NCBI GenBank assembly: GCA_903824575.1
Contig: CAIJXJ010000222.1
Span: 25,873-89,872 of the forward strand
Source: an uncultured Methylobacillus sp.
Lineage (GTDB): Bacteria; Pseudomonadota; Gammaproteobacteria; Burkholderiales; Methylophilaceae
Direction of reading: 5' to 3'
DNA length: 64,000 nt
The notes beneath the pieces were generated by a model. The model was not told where the DNA came from. It was given only the letters and a program-made list of their open reading frames with translations, and made no database searches. The position numbers and the translations under genes are program-made. The stretch's first letter is position 1. Every line of letters begins with the position of its first letter. This document shows, piece after piece, positions 48,353-58,031 of this stretch.

Positions 48353-49413
48353 TGATGCGTAAACTCAACTCTCTTCTCTTGGCAAGCCTTTTTCTTGCCG
48401 CCTGTCAGAAGCCTCTGCCGCCGCCCGAGCCTGTCCGCCCGGTCAAGACCCTGATCATAGAAGCCCAACAAGGGCAAACCAGCCTGACGCTGGCCGGAGA
48501 GGTGCGGGCCAGGTTCGAGACGGCACTCGCCTTTCGTGTGGGCGGCAAGGTCGTTGAGCGCCACGTCAACCTTGGGGAGACGGTCAAGCGCGGTCAAATA
48601 CTAGCTAAACTGGAACCGACCGACCTGCAACTGAATTCCCAATCCAACGCAGCGGCGGTGGCAGGCGCACGCGTCGAATTGCAACTGGCGGAAGCGGAAC
48701 TCACGCGCTACCGTGTGTTGCGAGAAAAGAACTTCATCTCCAGCGCCGTGCTCGATCAGAAGCAGGCGGCCATGGAAGGTGCTAGCGCCAGACTTGCGGC
48801 GGCGGAATCAGCCCATTCAGGCGCCAACAGACAAGTTGGCTACACCACCCTGACAGCTAATGCTGATGGCGTTGTAACTTGGCTGGATCTCAATATCGGG
48901 CAAGTCGTGACCACAGGCCAAAGCCTGTTGAAGATTGCCCATTCCGATTCACGAGAAATCGAGGTGCATGTGGCTGAGGCCGATCTTTCCCGCTTCAAAT
49001 CGGCCTACGCCTATCGCATCAGCCTCAACGCCATGCCAGCCACACACTTCAATGGAAACTTGCGCGAACTGGCAGGAGCGGCCGACCCCGTCACCCGCAG
49101 CTTTGCTGCGCGCATCAGCATCGGACAACCAGCCGAGGCATTAGGACTGGGCATGAGCGCGACCGTTTCAGATCTTCAAAACGCGGCATCTGTGATACGC
49201 CTACCCTTGGTCGCTGTATTCAGTCGCGACGGCAAACCAATGGCATGGAAAATAGACCAAGCCAGCTCCACGGTACATGCAATTAGCCTCACAACCGGCG
49301 CCATCGATGACAACGATGTGATTATCGAACACGGGCTGCAAGCCGGCGACAAGATAGTCACGGCAGGCGCCAACCTGCTGCGTGAAGGCCAGAAGATAAG
49401 GTCGTCGCCATGA
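48352..49413 (+). CDS. RND efflux membrane-fusion lipoprotein
   Basis: A 353-residue periplasmic adaptor with a signal peptide and lipobox LAACQK. It has a lipoyl-like domain (VGGKVVERHVNLGETVKRGQILAKLE), a helical hairpin and a beta-barrel. It links the RND pump in the inner membrane to an outer-membrane channel, which is not encoded in this operon. The next gene overlaps by four bases. Confidence 0.92.
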   Translation: MMRKLNSLLLASLFLAACQKPLPPPEPVRPVKTLIIEAQQGQTSLTLAGEVRARFETALAFRVGGKVVERHVNLGETVKRGQILAKLEPTDLQLNSQSNAAAVAGARVELQLAEAELTRYRVLREKNFISSAVLDQKQAAMEGASARLAAAESAHSGANRQVGYTTLTANADGVVTWLDLNIGQVVTTGQSLLKIAHSDSREIEVHVAEADLSRFKSAYAYRISLNAMPATHFNGNLRELAGAADPVTRSFAARISIGQPAEALGLGMSATVSDLQNAASVIRLPLVAVFSRDGKPMAWKIDQASSTVHAISLTTGAIDDNDVIIEHGLQAGDKIVTAGANLLREGQKIRSSP

Positions 49414-52400
49414 CTGAGCGCTTCAATTTGACGGCATGGGCGTTGCGTCAGCGCGAACTGACCTGGTTCTTCATCGCCGTTATCGGCATTGCCGGCGTAC
49501 TCTCCTATTTTCAACTGGGCCAGCGCGAAGACCCTGATTTTACCTTCCGCGGCATGGTCATTCGTACCTTGTGGGCAGGTGCCACCACCTCACAGGTGGA
49601 CAACCAGGTCACCGACCGTATCCTGAAAAAATTGCAGGAAGTCCCTTATTACAAGGTTGCCACCAGCTATTCCAGAAGCGGCGAATCAATCATCATTCTA
49701 GAGTTGCTGGATACCGCACCGGCCGCCCAAGTGCCGCAATTGTGGTATCAAGTGCGGAAGAAAATCGGTGACATTCAACATACGCTGCCACCCGATGTTG
49801 TTGGCCCCTCATTCAACGACGAGTTCGGCGACGTGTTTGGCTCTATTTACGCTTTCACCGGCGATGGCTTCAGCCTCGCCGAATTGCGACGCTACGTAGA
49901 ACAGACAAAACAACAGCTGGTAAAGCTGCCGGACGTGGCCAAGGTTGAATTGATCGGCGTTCAGCCGGAGCAAATTACCGTATCGATTGATAGCAGCAGA
50001 CTGGCGACACTTGGAATTCCTCCCATAGCAATTGCACAGGCAATTCAAGCACAAAATATCGTACAGAATGCCGGTCGCATGCAAGCCGGTGACTTTTCGG
50101 TACCGCTGCGGGTGCAGGGTGGATTACAAAACATCGAACAGTTGAAAGGTCTGCCCTTGCGTGTCAATGGCAGGACGATTCGACTGGCCGACATCGCTAC
50201 CATTTCCCGCGACTATGTGGATCCACCGGAAACCACTATGCGCTTCGCCGGCAAACCTGCCATTGGCTTGGCCATTTCGATGAAGCCCCGTGGCGACGTG
50301 CTTCGTCTGGGGGAGGACTTGCAACGCGAAATGCTGGCGCTGAAAGCCGGGTTCCCGGTCGGAATAGATTTTGCGCGGGTGTCAGACCAGCCCGCCGTGG
50401 TCAAGGCGGCCGTCGGTGAATTCATGAGTTCATTCCTCGAGGCGGTGGCCATCGTCCTGCTGGTGAGCTTTGTCAGCCTCGGCAGCCGGGCCGGCATGGT
50501 GGTTGCCGTCACCATCCCGCTGGTCGTTGCCGCCACTTTCCTCTTGATGCGCTGGCTTGGCATCGACTTGCATCGCATCTCCACCGGTGCGATGATCATC
50601 GCGCTGGGACTTCTAGTGGATGATGCCATGATCGTGGTTGAGATGATGGTGCGGAAACTGGAGGAAGGCCTGGATCGCATGCGCGCAGCAGCCTTCGCCT
50701 ATACCGCAACGGTATTTCCCATGCTGACCGGCACCCTGGTGACCGCCGCCGGCTTCCTTCCCATTGGTACCGCACAATCGTCCACTGGCGAATACACCTT
50801 CGCCATGTTCGCCGTCGTCTCTCTGGCACTACTGGTTTCCTGGGTGGCCGCTATTTTTGTGACGCCCTTGGCAGGTTTCCATCTGCTCCGTGCACACACC
50901 GGTCAAGCACAGGAACTGTTTGACACGTCCTTCTACCAGCGCCTGCGAGGCGTTATCACGTGGTGCCTGAATCACCGCAAGACCATCATTGTCGGCACCT
51001 TGCTGCTATTCTTGCTGGGTGCCGTCGGCATGGGATTTACCGAAAAACAATTCTTTCCTTCCTCCAACCGGACAGAATTGATGGTGGAACTCTGGCTGCC
51101 GGAGGGGGCCGGCATTCACAGCACGGAACAGGTGGCCACCCACATTGAAAAGTTGCTTGCCAAAGACCAGGATATCTCCAACTTTGTAACCTATATCGGT
51201 TACGGTTCCCCTCGCTTCTTTCTGTCACTGGACCAGAAACTGTTTCGGCCCAATTTTGCCCAGGTAGTCGTTTTAACCCGTAACCTGGAAGCACGCGAGC
51301 GCGTGGTGTTGCGGCTCCGGAATACACTAGCAAACGACTTTCCTGGTGTACGTGGACGGGTGCAGCGCGTGCCACTGGGCCCACCCGTTACCTATCCGGT
51401 TGAATTCCGCGTTCTCGGCAGCGAACTTGCCACCATCAAAAACCTGGGCGATAGCGTCGCTAACATCATGCGCACCGATGAACGTCTGCGCGACGTTCAT
51501 CCGGATTGGGGCTACCTGTCACCGGCGTTGCACATAGCCATCGATCAAGACCGGGCTCGGGCCGCCGGCGTCAGCTCGGCCGATGTGGCGCAAACCCTGC
51601 ACAGCGTGGTCGACGGCTTACCCATGGGACAATTCCGCGAAGACGATCAACTGATTAATATCGTTCTGCGTTCGCACCAGGATGAACGCAGTCACCTTGA
51701 CCGGATTGGCTCCATCACCGTACCGACATCAACCGGCCGCAGTGTGCCTGTCGGCCAGTTTGCAACGGTCACCGAATCGCTGGAGGAGCCCATCATCTGG
51801 CGCCGTGACCGGGAAATTTCATTGAGCGTACGGGCCGACATCATCGATGGCGCTCAGGCCGCTGATGTCGCCATTGCCCTGGATCAAAAACTGGATCAAG
51901 TACGGCGCAATTTGCCAACCGGCTATCGAATCGAGATTGGCGGAGACTTGGGAGAGAACGCCGGCGCACAAGCCTCCATCAACGCCGGCATGCCACTTAT
52001 GCTAGCCGTCATTCTTAGCCTCCTGATGATACAACTCAAGTCGCTGTCACGCACCGTCATGGTATTGCTGACCGCGCCACTGGGCGTCATCGGCGTGGCG
52101 CTCGCCTTGCTGGTATTTCACCAGCCCTTCGGTTTCGTCGCCATGCTGGGCACCATCGCGCTCGGTGGCATGATCATGCGCAACACCGTCATTCTGATCG
52201 ATCAGATCCGGCAAGAGAAGGCCGCTGGAAGACCCGATTGGGATGCCGTGCTTGAATCAACGGTACGTCGTTTCCGCCCCATCATACTGACCTCTGCCGC
52301 CGCCATTCTAGCCATGATTCCCCTCACCCGTAGCGTTCTATGGGGACCGATGGCCTACGCCATCATGGGCGGGCTGGTGGTAGCGACCGTGCTGACCGTA

Positions 52401-52466
52401 TTGTTCGTCCCCGCGCTCTACGTCAGCTGGTTCAAAATCAGGCCGACGACCGTCATAAAGATGTAA
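49410..52466 (+). CDS. RND-family efflux pump
   Basis: A 1018-residue inner-membrane pump with 12 helices and two large periplasmic loops. It has the AcrB-type early segment FFIAVIGIAGVLSYFQLGQREDPDF, and the GLLVDDAMIVVEMM charge-relay region in helix 4. The group is the HAE/heavy-metal exporter branch, likely a drug or hydrophobic-compound pump. Confidence 0.92.
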   Translation: MTERFNLTAWALRQRELTWFFIAVIGIAGVLSYFQLGQREDPDFTFRGMVIRTLWAGATTSQVDNQVTDRILKKLQEVPYYKVATSYSRSGESIIILELLDTAPAAQVPQLWYQVRKKIGDIQHTLPPDVVGPSFNDEFGDVFGSIYAFTGDGFSLAELRRYVEQTKQQLVKLPDVAKVELIGVQPEQITVSIDSSRLATLGIPPIAIAQAIQAQNIVQNAGRMQAGDFSVPLRVQGGLQNIEQLKGLPLRVNGRTIRLADIATISRDYVDPPETTMRFAGKPAIGLAISMKPRGDVLRLGEDLQREMLALKAGFPVGIDFARVSDQPAVVKAAVGEFMSSFLEAVAIVLLVSFVSLGSRAGMVVAVTIPLVVAATFLLMRWLGIDLHRISTGAMIIALGLLVDDAMIVVEMMVRKLEEGLDRMRAAAFAYTATVFPMLTGTLVTAAGFLPIGTAQSSTGEYTFAMFAVVSLALLVSWVAAIFVTPLAGFHLLRAHTGQAQELFDTSFYQRLRGVITWCLNHRKTIIVGTLLLFLLGAVGMGFTEKQFFPSSNRTELMVELWLPEGAGIHSTEQVATHIEKLLAKDQDISNFVTYIGYGSPRFFLSLDQKLFRPNFAQVVVLTRNLEARERVVLRLRNTLANDFPGVRGRVQRVPLGPPVTYPVEFRVLGSELATIKNLGDSVANIMRTDERLRDVHPDWGYLSPALHIAIDQDRARAAGVSSADVAQTLHSVVDGLPMGQFREDDQLINIVLRSHQDERSHLDRIGSITVPTSTGRSVPVGQFATVTESLEEPIIWRRDREISLSVRADIIDGAQAADVAIALDQKLDQVRRNLPTGYRIEIGGDLGENAGAQASINAGMPLMLAVILSLLMIQLKSLSRTVMVLLTAPLGVIGVALALLVFHQPFGFVAMLGTIALGGMIMRNTVILIDQIRQEKAAGRPDWDAVLESTVRRFRPIILTSAAAILAMIPLTRSVLWGPMAYAIMGGLVVATVLTVLFVPALYVSWFKIRPTTVIKM

Positions 52467-52542
52467 CACAAACGTGAATCAATTCCCCTTATAGTGTCAC
52501 TCTTTGTTTTTCACGCCAGTTTATTGAATCAAGGAAGTCACC

Positions 52543-52791
52543 ATGAAAATAAAAACTCCCAGTGAAGAATTCCTCGCCAAGGCCGCCCGCTTATCCGCCA
52601 AAGAAACTGAACGAACGCTGTCCAGAATGGCAGGAAAGCTGCCTCGACGCTTGGAGAAAGAGAAACTGACCACGCTGGAAGCCTTGGCCATTCAGCTTGA
52701 ACTCGAAGCCGAAATGCTCACCGACTGGCGGGAGCGCATGACGGAAATCAGTGCGAAGAACAAACCGGAAAAACCTGCTGAACCAGCGTGA
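52543..52791 (+). CDS. Small helical hypothetical protein
   Basis: An 82-residue charged protein with AAGGAAG before the ATG. It is probably a long helix or hairpin (TLSRMAGKLPRRLEKEKLTTLEALAIQLELEAEML) and has a Lys/Pro-rich tail. No family recognised. Confidence 0.6.
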   Translation: MKIKTPSEEFLAKAARLSAKETERTLSRMAGKLPRRLEKEKLTTLEALAIQLELEAEMLTDWRERMTEISAKNKPEKPAEPA

Positions 52792-52891
52792 TTACTAGCT
52801 GGTGAATGCCTTGAGTACTCGCGGCGCAGTCGTAATATAATTGACATACTGGGTGTTTATCATGAGGTTTTAATCCTCTGATTGGGCAGCC

Positions 52892-53071
52892 ATGACTAGA
52901 ACCTTGAAACACTGGAGACTCTCAAGCCACCAAGGCGCCAAATATTGCACCCAATGCAAAGACTTCTGCCCACCCTCTGGCGGGATGCAGATTGTCTCTG
53001 CCAACAAGTTGCACCAACGCTGGGTTTGCGTTCAGTGCAAGGATCGTAATGGTGGGCTACTGAGAATGTAA
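52892..53071 (+). CDS. 59-residue CxxC protein, possible zinc ribbon
   Basis: An ORF of 59 codons with CTQC near residue 20, a further CPP, and CVQC near residue 48, a pattern of a four-cysteine zinc ribbon. It has a possible promoter before it and a 9-bp-arm hairpin 24 bp after its stop. I do not recognise the family, and its coding status is likely but unproven. It has basic character (KHWRLSSHQGAKY). Confidence 0.55.
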   Translation: MTRTLKHWRLSSHQGAKYCTQCKDFCPPSGGMQIVSANKLHQRWVCVQCKDRNGGLLRM

Positions 53072-53094
53072 TTGCTGCCTGGCACCTTGCCCCA

Positions 53095-53116
53095 CAAGGA
53101 CACGCCTGTGTCCTTG
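53095..53116. terminator. Hairpin after the 59-residue gene
   Basis: CAAGGACAC-GCCT-GTGTCCTTG, perfect 9-bp arms with a four-base loop. No T-tract follows, so it is either a hairpin with other function or a weak terminator. The rest of 53117-53289 shows no gene. Confidence 0.4.
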
Positions 53117-53289
53117 CCAGTTGCAGCGCGGTCCAGGGCTGATGACCTTGAGGCAGGAAGGCTTGCCCAACTTAAGGCCTGACCGGCAGATGCGCGACAA
53201 GCGCAAACTCAAACCGTACATACTCAATGCTGGCGAGCATTGCATTGTCAGGTACTATCTGCCTTCGCCAATTCAAGATACACCCCCTA

Positions 53290-54636
53290 ATGCATAAAGA
53301 AGTCAGCGAGAAACCCCGGCACGCCGTCGTGGCGGCCGTGCAACTACCGGACGTGAGCGATATCGAGTTCGAGGCGTCCCTTAATGAACTGCGTGAACTG
53401 GCAAAAACACTTGGCTTTGCCATCGTTCGCAGCTTCGTACAGAAGCGCACCAGCTTCGACACGACGGCTTATCTTGGCATCGGCAAGCGACAGGAAATCC
53501 ATGATTTCGTGAACAACGAAGTCGTGCCGGCCGAGTTCGAGGACATTGACGCTGTGTCAGATACCCCCGATATCGATGCCATTCTGGTCGATCATGAAAT
53601 CTCGCCTTCGCAAGCCCGCAACCTGGAAATAGAAGTCGGTTGCGAGGTAATGGACCGTACCATGGTCATCTTGGAGATTTTTCACCGCAATGCCCGCTCG
53701 CGTGCCGCACGTGCCCAAGTTGAGATCGCGCGGCTCGGCTACATGGCACCACGTCTGCGCGAGGCAGCGAAACTAGCGGGTCCGCAAGGGCGACAACGCA
53801 GCGGCGCCGGCGGCCGGGGAGGGGGCGAATCGCACACGGAACTGGATCGACGCAAGCTGCGTGACCGTATCGCCGAGCTGCAACAGGAGATTGTCGCCAT
53901 GGACGTCGAGAAAAAGACGCAGCGCGCACGACGTCAAGAGCGGCAAGGACTCGCCGGCGTGGCACTGGTCGGCTATACCAATGCCGGCAAATCTACCCTG
54001 ATGCGAGCACTCACTGGCAGCGAAGTGCTGGTGGCCAACAAGCTGTTCGCCACGCTGGACACCACAGTGCGGGCCCTCCACCCCGAGAGCGTGCCACGCG
54101 TGCTGGTCAGCGACACGGTCGGTTTCATCAAGAACCTGCCGCACGGGCTGGTCGCGTCCTTCAAGTCGACACTGGACGAGGCGCTTGATGCCTCCTTGCT
54201 GCTACATGTCATTGATGCCAGCGATTCCGGATTCCTGCGCCAGCTCGAAGTCACCGATGCCGTACTGCGTGAAATCGGCGCCAATGACGTGCCGCGCATC
54301 CGCGTTTTCAACAAGATCGACCATGTCGGCGACAGCGCCGCCCAGGCACTGCACACAATCGCCTTGCAGGCGCAGTACCCGGATTGCATCGTGATGAGCG
54401 CGCGCCGCCCGGACGAGGTTGCAAACCTGCGTCAGGCAATCCTCACGTTTTTCCAACAGGGCCTGATCGAGGACGAAATTTTCCTGCCTTGGTCCGCACA
54501 GCAACTGCGCGGGGAAATCTACGCCAGCTGTCAGGTGCTGGAGGAGCGTTCCGACGCCGAGGGCGCCTTGTTTCGAGTTCGCGGCGAACCCGCCACCGTG
54601 AAGAGCCTGAGGGAAAGATTCAACCAGGCAGGATGA
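53290..54636 (+). CDS. hflX: GTPase HflX
   Basis: A 448-residue ribosome-splitting GTPase. The N-terminal HflX domain (YLGIGKRQEI, VDHEISPSQARNLE) is followed by a Ras-like G domain: G1 GYTNAGKSTL, DTVGFIKNLP, and NKID. A coiled-coil stretch sits between. I chose ATG 53290; an ATG at 53227 extends it by 21 residues. No clear ribosome site is seen at either. hfq does not precede it here. Confidence 0.93.
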   Translation: MHKEVSEKPRHAVVAAVQLPDVSDIEFEASLNELRELAKTLGFAIVRSFVQKRTSFDTTAYLGIGKRQEIHDFVNNEVVPAEFEDIDAVSDTPDIDAILVDHEISPSQARNLEIEVGCEVMDRTMVILEIFHRNARSRAARAQVEIARLGYMAPRLREAAKLAGPQGRQRSGAGGRGGGESHTELDRRKLRDRIAELQQEIVAMDVEKKTQRARRQERQGLAGVALVGYTNAGKSTLMRALTGSEVLVANKLFATLDTTVRALHPESVPRVLVSDTVGFIKNLPHGLVASFKSTLDEALDASLLLHVIDASDSGFLRQLEVTDAVLREIGANDVPRIRVFNKIDHVGDSAAQALHTIALQAQYPDCIVMSARRPDEVANLRQAILTFFQQGLIEDEIFLPWSAQQLRGEIYASCQVLEERSDAEGALFRVRGEPATVKSLRERFNQAG

Positions 54637-54665
54637 ACCTTAAAATCTCAATTAAACTGTTTTTT

Positions 54666-55193
54666 TCAGGCTGATAGGTCGTTCGGCAGCACAATCCCGT
54701 CATGTGCCTCACTTAGCTGATTCCAAGCGTTGATTTCCGGCTCAACCAGAAGTTGCTTGCCGAAGTCCAGGGCATTTCCCAGGCGTTCGGTTGCCAGTGG
54801 CGTCAATCCTTCGCCCAGTTCGTATCGCTCGCCACGTACGCACAACACGAACACTGCCGGTGACGGTGTCTGGTAAAGCTGCTGGTACACCTTGAGCAAG
54901 GCCTGCGGCGATAGCGCATGGCTGTATAACGATGCATCCTCGTCAGGCTGCAGGCGATAAAAGGAGTAGGGCGCTGGTGTGTCCATACCGGCATCGATGA
55001 ACAGTACCAGTTGCCGATGCTGCAAATCGATGGCGTTCTCGATCTGCAATTGAAACTCTTCCAGCAATTCGAAATATTCAGGCCGGCCGCTGGCCGTCAG
55101 CCAGGCGCCCAGCCCGCGCAATAGCAGCGGCCCCAAGGCATCGTCGCCACGCGACTCATTGCCAACGGCGACCAGCAAGACCGGTGCCGCCAT
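54666..55193 (-). CDS. hoxW: Hydrogenase maturation endopeptidase of HoxH
   Basis: A 175-residue protease of the HyaD/HoxW type. VAVGNESRGDDALGPLL at the start and LLEEFQLQIENAIDLQ carry the nickel-binding Glu/Asp. It clips the C-terminal extension of HoxH after nickel insertion. It abuts hoxH, overlapping by one base. Confidence 0.92.
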   Translation of the reverse strand: MAAPVLLVAVGNESRGDDALGPLLLRGLGAWLTASGRPEYFELLEEFQLQIENAIDLQHRQLVLFIDAGMDTPAPYSFYRLQPDEDASLYSHALSPQALLKVYQQLYQTPSPAVFVLCVRGERYELGEGLTPLATERLGNALDFGKQLLVEPEINAWNQLSEAHDGIVLPNDLSA

Positions 55194-56680
55194 CAGGGCG
55201 CGATACTCAAGCAGCCATCGCCTGAGCGCGTCAGGCTGGACAGGCGTTCGCCCGCCTCACTCAGCACTTCCACTTGTAGCGGCATCTTGCCGAGAGCGTG
55301 CGTGGCACAGGAAAGGCATGGGTCGAAGGCACGCACTGCCACTTCAATTTGATTAAGCAACCCTTCCGTCAGTTCATGACCATGCAGGTATTGCTGCGCC
55401 ACACGGCGTACGGCTTCGTTCATGGCCTGATTGTTGTGCGTGGTTGAGACGATCAGATTACACATGGTAACGAGGTCATTCTCGTCCACGCGATAATGGT
55501 GGATCAGCGTGCCACGTGGCGCCTCAATCACGCCAACGCCTTCGAACCCGCGCTCGCCGGAGGCCATCAGGTCATTACCCAGAATGTCGTCGTCGTGCAG
55601 CAAGTCCTTGATCATCTCGGCCGCATGCAGCATCTCTATCATGCGCGTCCAGTGGTAGCCCAGTGGCGCATGCATCGGCATCACGCCACTGTAAGCCATG
55701 AACTCACGGCGTTCTATTTCCGCCAGCGGCGTCGGGATAAAGTCGCAATTCTGGATGCGTGACAAGGGGCCGACGCGATACCAGCCTTTTTCCCGCCCCA
55801 GTGACTTGAGGAAAGGAAACTTCATGTAGGACCAGTTCTTGACTTCCTCCTCGATCAATTGCGTGTAGTTCTGATAATCAACGCCGTCAAACAACAGCGT
55901 GCCGCCCTCGTCACGCCCGCGCAAATGGCCATGATAGAGGTCTAATCCACCATCAAAGCCTACCATGGACATCAGATTGGAGCGGAAGGCACCGAAGCTG
56001 TTGTAGAGCTCCGGGTTCTGGTGATGCATTTGCTTCACCAGGTGTACTGCATCACGACTCCATGCCACCATCTGGTAAACATCTTTCAGCAATTCATCGC
56101 GTTCAAGCACGCTCAGGGACTTGTTCACGCCGCCAGGGATTGCACCGGTGCCATGGATACGCTTGCCAGCGGTATGACGAATAACTTCCTGCCCGAACTT
56201 GCGCAGCAATACGCCGCGCTGGGCGGTCTCCGGATGCTTCTCGGCCACGCCCATGATGTTGCGTTTGGCTAGGTCGCTGTCGAAACCGAACAACAGGTCG
56301 GGCGAACAAAGGTGGAAAAAATGCAGTGCATGTGATTGCAAGATCTGTCCATAGTGCATCAGGCGGCGCATTTTCTCGGCGGTTGGCGTTAACCGTCTGG
56401 CTCCGACGATAGCGTCGAGAGCCTTGCTGGCCGCCAGATGGTGGCTGACCGGGCAGATACCGCACAAGCGCTGCACCATTACCGGCACTTCCCAATAGGG
56501 GCGGCCCTGAATGAATTTCTCGAAACCACGGAATTCTACGATGTGCAGGCGCACCTGATGCACCCGGTTTTTGTCATCAAGCAGAATGGTAACCTTGCCA
56601 TGGCCTTCGACCCGCGACACCGGGTCGATGGCGACACGGCGCAAGTTCTCGGGATTGACGGCAGTTTCTAATGTAGTCAT
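55193..56680 (-). CDS. hoxH: NAD-reducing hydrogenase large subunit
   Basis: A 495-residue [NiFe] subunit. Nickel and iron ligands come from RLCGICPVSHH near residue 75 and DPCLSCATH near the C-terminus, which is followed by a 34-residue tail (after ATHALGKMPLQ) to be removed by HoxW. Group 3d bidirectional type. Located last but one in hoxF-U-Y-H-W. Confidence 0.96.
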   Translation of the reverse strand: MTTLETAVNPENLRRVAIDPVSRVEGHGKVTILLDDKNRVHQVRLHIVEFRGFEKFIQGRPYWEVPVMVQRLCGICPVSHHLAASKALDAIVGARRLTPTAEKMRRLMHYGQILQSHALHFFHLCSPDLLFGFDSDLAKRNIMGVAEKHPETAQRGVLLRKFGQEVIRHTAGKRIHGTGAIPGGVNKSLSVLERDELLKDVYQMVAWSRDAVHLVKQMHHQNPELYNSFGAFRSNLMSMVGFDGGLDLYHGHLRGRDEGGTLLFDGVDYQNYTQLIEEEVKNWSYMKFPFLKSLGREKGWYRVGPLSRIQNCDFIPTPLAEIERREFMAYSGVMPMHAPLGYHWTRMIEMLHAAEMIKDLLHDDDILGNDLMASGERGFEGVGVIEAPRGTLIHHYRVDENDLVTMCNLIVSTTHNNQAMNEAVRRVAQQYLHGHELTEGLLNQIEVAVRAFDPCLSCATHALGKMPLQVEVLSEAGERLSSLTRSGDGCLSIAP

Positions 56681-56709
56681 GGTGTGATCTTTAAATCCTT
56701 AAAAAACTG

Positions 56710-56734
56710 TTAGCCACAGAGCCTTTGTGGCTAA
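56710..56734 (-). promoter_or_regulatory. Intercistronic hairpin between hoxY and hoxH
   Basis: Arms TTAGCCACA and TGTGGCTAA (9 bp, perfect) around seven bases, in the 69-bp gap of the operon. On the minus strand the stem is followed by ACAGTTTTTT, which looks like a weak terminator. It may set the HoxFUY to HoxH ratio or stabilise an mRNA end. Confidence 0.5.
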
Positions 56735-56749
56735 AAATAGTTTCTGCAA

Positions 56750-57301
56750 TCAATCATAATGCAGCAAGCCATGGCCAAGTTGCGGCTCACGGCCAGCGAG
56801 CAGATCAGTCAGCACTTTCCAGATGGCATCCCCTGAAGGCGGGCAGCCGGGGATGAAATAGTCGATCTTCACCACCTCATGGATCGGATGCACCTTGTCG
56901 AGCGGTAACGGCAACTCGGGGTCGTTCGGAATAAAGCCATCGACCAAGCCATGCTGGGCGTGATAAACCTCTTCCAGAATCAGTGCCAGAGATAAATGAT
57001 TGCGCTGTGCGGGCAAGCCTCCATTGACGGCGCAGGCGCCCAGCGCGATCAATATCCTGCAGTTGGCACGGAACTCCTGCAACACATGCACGTTCTCGGC
57101 ATTGCACAGGCCACCTTCGATGATGCCAATGTCGCATGGGCCGCAATGTTTGATATCAGTCAAGGGCGAGCGATCAAATTCAACCAGCTCCATCAGCTCG
57201 AACAGACGCTCATCAATGTCAAGAAAGGACATGTGACAGCCGAAACAGCCGGCCAGGGTAGCGGTTGCGACACGCAATTTTGGCTTAGTCGAGGCATTCA
57301 T
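56750..57301 (-). CDS. hoxY: NAD-reducing hydrogenase small subunit
   Basis: A 183-residue subunit that holds one [4Fe-4S] cluster: cysteines in GCFGCHMS, CGPCDIG, GACAVNGG and PGCPPSG. Transfers electrons between HoxH and HoxU. ATG 57301 lies one base after the hoxU stop; longer frames upstream are shadow extensions. Confidence 0.95.
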   Translation of the reverse strand: MNASTKPKLRVATATLAGCFGCHMSFLDIDERLFELMELVEFDRSPLTDIKHCGPCDIGIIEGGLCNAENVHVLQEFRANCRILIALGACAVNGGLPAQRNHLSLALILEEVYHAQHGLVDGFIPNDPELPLPLDKVHPIHEVVKIDYFIPGCPPSGDAIWKVLTDLLAGREPQLGHGLLHYD

Positions 57302-57302
57302 A

Positions 57303-58031
57303 TCAGTCGTCCCTGTTGTCCGGATGCGGCGCGGCGCCGATTGGGTGCTCATCGAAACTGCGTTGCCCAATCGGCACGCTAAAGCCGACCCGCTTCTTGA
57401 TGATGACGCCGACGGGGCACACATGAGCCGCCTTGTCATCGCCAGAAAAGTCGGTGTCTGCCAGACGCCCGGACTTTGCGTTGACGATCAGATGCGTCTT
57501 GATACCGCGACCGGCCAACGCAAACACGTTCTTGGCATCGACATCGCGGCTGGCACGCACGCACAGCGAACACAGGATGCAACGATTAAGATCGAGCAGG
57601 TATTCGTGATGGGACGCATCCAGCGGGCGGTCCGGATAAAACTGATCAAAATGGGGTGACATCATTTCAAGCTCGTAGGCCGTCGCTTGCAACTGGCAAT
57701 TGCCGCTTTTTTCACAGGACGGGCAAAAGTGGTTACCTTCTACAAACAACATCTGCAACAGTGCGCGCCGTTCTTCATTGAGTGCCGGGGTATCGCTCTC
57801 AACCACCATTCCCGGTTGTGCCAGACTGGTGCACGATGCGGTCTGCCGGCCATCGGCCTTGACGGTGCAGATCTTGCAGGAGCCGTGGGGTTTGAATTCC
57901 GGGTTGAAACATAGATGCGGAATATATTCGCCGGCCGCCATCGCCGCCTGAATGATGGTCTGGCCCTCGGTGAATGGGATGGTCTTGCCATCGAGTTCAA
58001 AACTTGCCGCTATTTTGCTATCTTCGGTCAT
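57303..58031 (-). CDS. hoxU: NAD-reducing hydrogenase diaphorase subunit, ferredoxin-like
   Basis: A 242-residue NuoG-N-like subunit with a [2Fe-2S] site (CFNPEFKPHGSCKICT), the His-Cys 4Fe-4S site (HFCPSCEKSGNC) and another cluster at CILCSLC...CPVG. The ATG at 58031 is chosen for a GGAG site seven bases away; an ATG at 58061 is a less likely start. It overlaps hoxF by 14 bases. Confidence 0.94.
   Translation of the reverse strand: MTEDSKIAASFELDGKTIPFTEGQTIIQAAMAAGEYIPHLCFNPEFKPHGSCKICTVKADGRQTASCTSLAQPGMVVESDTPALNEERRALLQMLFVEGNHFCPSCEKSGNCQLQATAYELEMMSPHFDQFYPDRPLDASHHEYLLDLNRCILCSLCVRASRDVDAKNVFALAGRGIKTHLIVNAKSGRLADTDFSGDDKAAHVCPVGVIIKKRVGFSVPIGQRSFDEHPIGAAPHPDNRDD

Noticed and set aside
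54637..54665. Terminator between hflX and hoxW
   Set aside because: There is a T-run (CTGTTTTTTTC) but no stem before it.
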